Below are positions 57,997-63,083 of a stretch of 63,083 bases of DNA, piece after piece (the stretch's first letter is position 1; each line of letters opens with the position of its first letter). The stretch is from Prochlorococcus sp. AG-402-G22. Its GTDB lineage: Bacteria > Cyanobacteriota > Cyanobacteriia > PCC-6307 > Cyanobiaceae. A program made the position numbers and the translations under genes. Location: NCBI GenBank assembly GCA_003217035.1, contig QCHV01000010.1, positions 1-63,083 of the forward strand. Direction: 5' to 3'. Below the pieces are notes generated by a model, which saw nothing but the letters and a program-made list of their open reading frames with translations, searched no databases and was not told where the DNA came from.

Positions 57997-59016
57997 TTAT
58001 GAGGGACCATGCCAGCGAAATAAAGCAGCTCCCCAACTCAAACCTGCTCCAAATCCACTACTGGCAATTAAATCACCTTGGACAATCTTCCCATGCCTAA
58101 CTGCTTCATCAAGCATTAAAGGAATCGTTGCAGCAGAAGTATTCCCATAATTAGCAAGATTACTTAACACCTTGCTATGAGAAATCCTTAGCCTATCTGC
58201 AACAGCATCCAAAATTCTTTTGTTCGCTTGATGAAGTAAGAGCCAATCCAATGATTCTGGATCAATTTGATGACTTTTCAATAAATCTTGGAGAATCAAG
58301 GGAACTTCTCTTACAGCGAATTTATAAACTTCTTGACCATTCATTTGAATAGGTGAAAATCCTCCTTGTTGATACATATTGGTATTTACTAAAGTTTGGA
58401 AATGTCTTTTTTCAAATAAATTCAGGCAATCACCTCTAGAGCCATCAGATCTAAGCTTGAATCCAAGTAAATCATCAGAATTACCCTCAGAAGATTCCAT
58501 AAGCAATGCCCCTGCAGCATCACCAAAAAGAACGCAACTCTTTCTATCATCCCAATCAACCCAGCTAGACAGCTGATCAGCGCCCAAGACCAATACTCGC
58601 TTCATTGATCCATTCCTTAGAAACTGAGCAGCTGTAACTAACGCAAATAGAAATCCACTACAAGCTGCTGTTAAATCAAAAGCAACAGCATTTTTAGCAC
58701 CTAACTTTGCCTGAATCTTCGGGGCAGATCCAAACAAATCATTCGGAGTGGATGTAGCCAGAAGAACCAAATCAAGGCTTTCGGGTCCCCATTTCGCCAT
58801 CTCTAAAGCTGAAATACTTGCTTGGAAACAAAGATCAGAAAAAGATTCATCAGGACCTAAAACACGTCTTTGTTTAATCCCAGTTCTTGTACTAATCCAA
58901 TCATCATTTGTATCAACTCTTAAAGCAAGCTGATCATTAGTAATTATCTGTGCAGGAATTGCACTGCCGCTGCCGACAAAAGAGACCCCTGAAATACTTT
59001 TTTGCTTTGCAGTCAA
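57997..59016 (-). CDS. fabH: 3-oxoacyl-ACP synthase III
   Basis: FabH (339 aa) starts fatty-acid synthesis by condensing acetyl-CoA with malonyl-ACP. The catalytic triad is visible: Cys119 in TAACSGFLFAL, His in LLLHQANKRI, and Asn in NYGNTSAATIP. GxGAGLSWGAA ends the fold. The start is TTG, since no in-frame ATG precedes the core. It lies 55 bases downstream of plsX. Confidence 0.95.
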   Translation of the reverse strand: MTAKQKSISGVSFVGSGSAIPAQIITNDQLALRVDTNDDWISTRTGIKQRRVLGPDESFSDLCFQASISALEMAKWGPESLDLVLLATSTPNDLFGSAPKIQAKLGAKNAVAFDLTAACSGFLFALVTAAQFLRNGSMKRVLVLGADQLSSWVDWDDRKSCVLFGDAAGALLMESSEGNSDDLLGFKLRSDGSRGDCLNLFEKRHFQTLVNTNMYQQGGFSPIQMNGQEVYKFAVREVPLILQDLLKSHQIDPESLDWLLLHQANKRILDAVADRLRISHSKVLSNLANYGNTSAATIPLMLDEAVRHGKIVQGDLIASSGFGAGLSWGAALFRWHGPS

Positions 59017-59071
59017 ATGTGTAAAAGTTTCACTTGAAATCAGTCAATCACAAAACCAATCAATGATTGAA

Positions 59072-60391
59072 TTAAATACTTAATGCTTTTTGAGTATTTA
59101 GAGCAGCCAAATCTTCCATTACACCGTGACTAGCTGCAGAGTGAGCAATTCGAAGAGCACTAAGAACTGACAAAGCTTTACTACTGCCATGACCAATAAC
59201 ACAAATGCCATTTACTCCCAATAGAAGTGCTCCGCCGTGTTCTGCATGATCTAAACGTTTTTTAATTCTTTTAAGGTTACTTCTCAAAAATGCAGACCCT
59301 AATTTACCTCTTCTTCCTCGAGGTAATTCTGCACGAAGTACATCTAATAAAACACTACCAACTGATTCTAAAAACTTAAGCAATACGTTCCCTGTGAACC
59401 CATCACAAACAACGACATCAAAGTCACCAGAAAGTACATCTCTTCCTTCGCAATTACCGGCAAACTTAAAACGATCTTCTTGAGTTAATAAATCATAAGT
59501 ACTTAAAGCCAGTTCGTTCCCTTTGCATTCTTCCTCTCCAATATTCAGAAGGCCAACTCTTGGTTGATTAATTTGAAGGACATCTCGAGCATAAATATTC
59601 CCCAATAATGCAAATTGGTGCAAATAAGTCGGTTTGCAATCCATATTGGCTCCTACATCAAGAACTAAAACGGGCTGGCCTGGATCTTTTGTGGGAAAGA
59701 GTGCTCCTATTGCTGGTCTATCGATTCCTTTCAATCTTCCTAAACGGAAAATGGCCGAAGCCATTAATGCTCCTGAATTCCCCGCTGAATAAACTGCAGA
59801 TGCCTTTCCGTCTTTAACCAAATTCATTGCAAGATTAATACTTGCATCTTTTTTGCGTCTAACAACAGTTGCCTCTTCATTCATACCAACTGATTCACCA
59901 CTACCTACAAGCTCCAAATATCCATCATTAATTGATTGATTGAGCAAATCATCTATCCCAATATCTTTTGCTACAGAGGTGATCTTATCTATTTCAGCAA
60001 CAAACTTAATTCGCAAAGGCAACCTTTCAATTGCTTGAAGACACCCTTGCAAAATAGGGCCAGGAGCATGATCACCTCCCATCCCATCAACAGCCACCCA
60101 AATTCTCTCGGAATCATTAATAGGATTTTGTTCGATATCATTACCTGCACCCTGAAGCCTTCTTAAAGGATCGAAGACAAGTGGCTGCAATGTATTTCTT
60201 GCCATTGACCCTGCAGAAGAAACTACAGAACCCGCACTAGAGACAACTGAACCAGCAACATTACCAGCAACCGATGCAGAGCTTGTTGCTGTATCAACAA
60301 GACTTGTTACTGCTGCATTTCGCCGATACCAAATAACTAAGCGCCTAATAGCTCTAGAGCGATTTGTCTTATTAGAAGAATCGTTTGCCAC
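59072..60391 (-). CDS. plsX: phosphate acyltransferase PlsX with N-terminal extension
   Basis: PlsX (439 aa) makes acyl-phosphate from acyl-ACP for phospholipid synthesis. The core begins at about residue 96 (RIWVAVDGMGGDHAPGPI) and includes SGALMASAIFRLGRLKGIDRPAIG, DVGANMDC and CDGFTGNVLLKFLE. The first 95 residues are extra compared with typical bacterial PlsX. They are basic, then Ala/Ser/Val/Gly-rich with two copies of GSVVSSA. I use the GTG at 60391. A TTG at 60412 would overlap the rpaB stop by 14 bases. Confidence 0.92.
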   Translation of the reverse strand: MANDSSNKTNRSRAIRRLVIWYRRNAAVTSLVDTATSSASVAGNVAGSVVSSAGSVVSSAGSMARNTLQPLVFDPLRRLQGAGNDIEQNPINDSERIWVAVDGMGGDHAPGPILQGCLQAIERLPLRIKFVAEIDKITSVAKDIGIDDLLNQSINDGYLELVGSGESVGMNEEATVVRRKKDASINLAMNLVKDGKASAVYSAGNSGALMASAIFRLGRLKGIDRPAIGALFPTKDPGQPVLVLDVGANMDCKPTYLHQFALLGNIYARDVLQINQPRVGLLNIGEEECKGNELALSTYDLLTQEDRFKFAGNCEGRDVLSGDFDVVVCDGFTGNVLLKFLESVGSVLLDVLRAELPRGRRGKLGSAFLRSNLKRIKKRLDHAEHGGALLLGVNGICVIGHGSSKALSVLSALRIAHSAASHGVMEDLAALNTQKALSI

Positions 60392-60398
60392 AGTATTT

Positions 60399-61145
60399 TT
60401 AAACTTTGTCAATAGTTATTGGATCAACAATCCTTTGGAATAAGTACCCTGTACCTCTAGCTGTAAGAATTAATTCAGGATTAGCAGGATCGTCTTCTAG
60501 TTTTGATCTCAACCGTGAGATATGAACATCAACAACTCTCGTGTCTACATGCCTTTCAGGTGTGTATCCCCAAACCTCTTTAAGAATTTCACCTCTGCTA
60601 AAAGGCTCACCAGATCGACTAACTAGCAACTCAAGCAAACTGAATTCCATCCCTGTAAGTCTTATCCTTTCGTCACCTCTAAAAACCTTACGCTTATTAG
60701 TGTCAATACGAAAAGAAGCCACCTGGATTACTCCTGAATTTGGCAAGCCTGCTATGTGCTCTTTCTCTATACGTCGCAATACGCATCTAATTCGAGCTTC
60801 TAATTCTTTCGGACTAAAAGGTTTAATTACATAATCATCAGCTCCAAGCTCAAGTCCGGTAATCCTGTCAGCAACATCTCCCAATGCTGTCAACATAACT
60901 ATTGGGACATCAGACTCCTTACGCAATTCCTGAATGACGCCATAACCGTCAAGTTTTGGCATCATCACGTCGAGGACAACCAAGTCTGGTTCAAGATTTC
61001 GGAATTTTTCGAGAGCTTCATTCCCATTAGAAGCCGTAACGACTTGATAGCCGATCATTGATAATCGAGTTTCCAGAATTCTCCGGATACTCGCCTCATC
61101 ATCAGCTACGAGAATGATTTCCTTAGATGGACTAGAAGCCGTCAT
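60399..61145 (-). CDS. rpaB: OmpR-type response regulator RpaB
   Basis: RpaB (Ycf27, 248 aa), an essential regulator of light-stress and photosystem genes in cyanobacteria, working with the histidine kinase NblS/Hik33. The receiver has D15-D16, phosphoacceptor D59 in LVVLDVMMPKLDG and the Lys in VIKPFSPKELEARIRCVLRR. The C-terminal OmpR winged helix ends RVVDVHISRLRSKLEDDPANPELILTARGTGYLFQRI. The ATG at 61145 matches the family start. Leftward genes plsX-fabH-fabD-plsC follow at once. Confidence 0.95.
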   Translation of the reverse strand: MTASSPSKEIILVADDEASIRRILETRLSMIGYQVVTASNGNEALEKFRNLEPDLVVLDVMMPKLDGYGVIQELRKESDVPIVMLTALGDVADRITGLELGADDYVIKPFSPKELEARIRCVLRRIEKEHIAGLPNSGVIQVASFRIDTNKRKVFRGDERIRLTGMEFSLLELLVSRSGEPFSRGEILKEVWGYTPERHVDTRVVDVHISRLRSKLEDDPANPELILTARGTGYLFQRIVDPITIDKV

Positions 61146-61252
61146 TTGATCCTTGGCTAATACGGCTAAAGAAAACGATCTTAGACGAACCTTACAAAAG
61201 GGTCTAAAAATCAATCTTATTCAACTACACCCAACTTTCTTTACACAACTTC

Positions 61253-62629
61253 GTGAAACGAACTAGCACTATTTATATCTGTCAGGCATGTGGGGCAGAA
61301 ACACCGCAATTCTTTGGAAGATGCTCAAATTGCGGGGAATGGAATTCAATAATTGAAGAAGTTATTTCACCATCGAAATCCAGAAAAAAAATAAACGCAA
61401 ATCCAGACAGTAGTTACAACAAGAGATCTGAAGCAATTGCAGAAATTCAAAAAACTCCACTTGAAAGAATTACTAGTGGATACATTGAATTTGATCGAGT
61501 TCTTGGAGGAGGTCTGGTTCCAGGTTCACTTGTGCTAATTGGAGGAGATCCTGGAATTGGAAAAAGTACATTGCTTTTACAAACAGCAACAGAAATTGCA
61601 CTTAAAAAAAGCGTTCTTTACATAACTGCAGAAGAATCAGCAAGCCAAGTTCAACTCAGATGGCAGCGTTTAAAAAAAAATGATTCCAATCTTCACATTC
61701 TTGCTGAAACTGATTTGGAAGTTGTCTTAGAAGAACTTGAAGCATTTCATCCTTCAGTTGCAATTATTGACAGCATTCAAGCTTTAAATGATTCAAACAT
61801 TTCAAGCACACCTGGCTCAATCACTCAAGTTCGAGAATGCTCCGCTGCACTGCAACAACTTGCAAAAAAGAAAAATATTGCTCTATTAATCGTTGGCCAT
61901 GTCACCAAAGAAGGGATGCTGGCAGGACCAAAGGTTCTAGAACACCTAGTAGATGCTGTTTTAACCTTTGAAGGTGATCGATTTGCTAACCATAGGCTCC
62001 TAAGAGCAGTAAAAAACCGATATGGAGCAACCAATGAACTTGGCGTTTTTGAAATGCAAGGCAAAGGTTTAATAGAAATTAGAAATCCAAGCGAACTTTT
62101 TCTCAGCTCAGATGATGCTGCTGGAGTGGCTACCACTGTCGCCTGTGAAGGCACGAGACCTCTTGCAATAGATATTCAAGCCTTAATCAATCAAACTACT
62201 TATGCAAGCCCTAGAAGGACTGCTACGGGCATAGAAAACAATCGCTTACACCAAATTCTTGCAGTAATAGAAAAACATATGAACTTAGGACTCTCCCGTT
62301 TTGATTGCTATTTAGCAGTTGCGGGAGGCTTAGAAGTTGAAGAGCCAGCGGCAGATCTTGGAATTGCAGCAGCAATTATCTCAAGCTACAAAAATCTTAA
62401 AATTCCAAAAGACACGTTAATGCTTGGGGAAATTGGTCTTGGAGGACAATTGCGAACAGTTAGCCAAATCCTTTTAAGACTTCGTGAAGCTGAAAAATTA
62501 GGATTTCAAAGAGCAATCATACCCCGATCAAAAGGGATAGATTTAAAAGATAATGACGTAAAACTTGAGATATTAGAAGCTTCTTCAATTAATGAAGCTA
62601 TTGCAATCATCCTAGGATTAGAAGAATAA
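61253..62629 (+). CDS. radA: DNA repair protein RadA
   Basis: RadA/Sms (458 aa), a RecA-like ATPase aiding recombinational repair and branch migration. The four-Cys zinc finger is C10, C13, C24, C27. Walker A is GGDPGIGKST near 97-105, and the RadA-specific KNRYG lies near 255-259. A C-terminal Lon-like domain starts near 290 (VACEGTRPLAIDIQALI). GTG is the start. It is divergent from rpaB across 107 bases and converges on ycf3. Confidence 0.96.
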   Translation: MKRTSTIYICQACGAETPQFFGRCSNCGEWNSIIEEVISPSKSRKKINANPDSSYNKRSEAIAEIQKTPLERITSGYIEFDRVLGGGLVPGSLVLIGGDPGIGKSTLLLQTATEIALKKSVLYITAEESASQVQLRWQRLKKNDSNLHILAETDLEVVLEELEAFHPSVAIIDSIQALNDSNISSTPGSITQVRECSAALQQLAKKKNIALLIVGHVTKEGMLAGPKVLEHLVDAVLTFEGDRFANHRLLRAVKNRYGATNELGVFEMQGKGLIEIRNPSELFLSSDDAAGVATTVACEGTRPLAIDIQALINQTTYASPRRTATGIENNRLHQILAVIEKHMNLGLSRFDCYLAVAGGLEVEEPAADLGIAAAIISSYKNLKIPKDTLMLGEIGLGGQLRTVSQILLRLREAEKLGFQRAIIPRSKGIDLKDNDVKLEILEASSINEAIAIILGLEE

Positions 62630-62648
62630 ATAATAATCAGGCCTAGCG

Positions 62649-63083
62649 TTACAAATAGACGTCAATCTTGCTTCTCCCAGTTGTTTTTAGCCAATTTTCG
62701 ATATCTAAATAACCTCCTGGGTACAATCTCACTGCCTTTGTCCAAACTTCTGCAGCTTTATCAAACCAAATATCACTTTCATCCTGTTTTCCTTGTTGCT
62801 GAGCTAGCCTTCCGCGCTTTTCATAAATTAAGCCCATATTCTTTAAACACGACGGCTGCTTGGGATTCTGATCTAATGCCTTCGTATAAGTTTCCAAAGC
62901 TCTATCCTCATCTCCATTACTCATATAAATAATCGCCATGTTTTTAAGTGTTTCGCCCCTATCAACAGCATTCTCTTCAAGCTTGAGACTTTCTTCATAA
63001 TTCTCCAGAGCTTCTGAATAATCACCATTATTTTGAGCAGCGAAGCCATCTCGGTAATAAATGTATGCTTGTTTTTCTTTTGC
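62649..63083 (-). CDS. ycf3: photosystem I assembly protein Ycf3 (5' end beyond window)
   Basis: The last 144 residues of Ycf3, a TPR protein needed to assemble the PSI PsaA-PsaB core. The frame is open to the window edge, so the N-terminus (about 30 residues in the family) lies outside. TPR units are visible: [37 protein letters not shown] and [14 protein letters not shown]. The end, [31 protein letters not shown], matches the Ycf3 C-terminus. It converges on radA with a 19-base gap. Confidence 0.93.
   Translation of the reverse strand, partial: AKEKQAYIYYRDGFAAQNNGDYSEALENYEESLKLEENAVDRGETLKNMAIIYMSNGDEDRALETYTKALDQNPKQPSCLKNMGLIYEKRGRLAQQQGKQDESDIWFDKAAEVWTKAVRLYPGGYLDIENWLKTTGRSKIDVYL

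Noticed and set aside
61146-61252. Search for an RpaB (HLR1) direct repeat in the rpaB/radA gap
   Set aside because: TTACA-like words occur near 61192 and 61240, but they are not arranged as two repeats with a two-base spacer.

Overview
This window is a gene-dense, AT-rich stretch of a marine picocyanobacterial chromosome, most likely a low-light-type Prochlorococcus. The case rests on gene content: eight NDH-1 subunits (ndhH, ndhA, ndhI, ndhG, ndhE, ndhD, ndhF, ndhM), chlorophyll synthesis (chlM), plant-type carotenoid synthesis (pds, crtB and an NnrU/Z-ISO-type isomerase), phylloquinone synthesis (menF, menA, menC, menE, menI) and cyanobacterial or plastid families (ycf3, ycf29, ycf34, rpaB, rbcR). 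Many proteins closely resemble marine picocyanobacterial homologues. The strain assignment is inference. I see no tRNA, rRNA, insertion sequence, prophage, CRISPR array or toxin-antitoxin locus. It reads as core genome rather than an island.

Layout. 0-16 kb: pgk, the GTPase rbgA, an RluD-type pseudouridine synthase, an orphan double ABC ATPase, bifunctional rel, mnmE, nadC, argS and a HisC-like aminotransferase, then a leftward run of a metal-site-less beta-lactamase-fold protein, trpG, dgkA, ybeY, a small membrane protein and prfB. 17-25 kb: grxC-gshB, the phylloquinone cluster, ndhH and rsmH. 25-33 kb: cysteine desulfurase, ycf29, chlM, nagA, purE, cysC, a SUI1-like factor, trpB and a rhodanese. 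33-43 kb: a DUF3352 protein, gltA, ndhAIGE, nadK, a CYTH protein, two very small genes, metF, a sugar nucleotidyltransferase and scpA. 44-53 kb: ndhD, ndhF, a Z-ISO-like gene, rbcR, a DUF3172 gene, ndhM, pds and crtB. 53-63 kb: an RRM protein, cca, ycf34, tsaB, a DUF218 protein, the rpaB-plsX-fabH-fabD-plsC run, radA and the 3' part of ycf3.

The genes serve photosynthesis and its cofactors (cyclic electron flow, photosystem I quinone, carotenoids, chlorophyll, PSI assembly), translation and tRNA modification, and membrane lipid synthesis. Packing is extreme: six convergent pairs abut or overlap at their 3' ends, many tandem pairs overlap by 1-16 bases, and cca and ycf34 share the palindrome CATG as their two opposed start codons. 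A number of genes appear to start with TTG or GTG.

I did not find a convincing undescribed multi-gene system. The points most worth a second look are the beta-lactamase-fold protein that has lost its metal ligands, the leader of gltA, the Z-ISO-like gene beside pds-crtB, the DUF3172-ndhM coupling, the conserved-looking N-terminal repeat of PlsX, the +1 frameshift of prfB, and two small ORFs.
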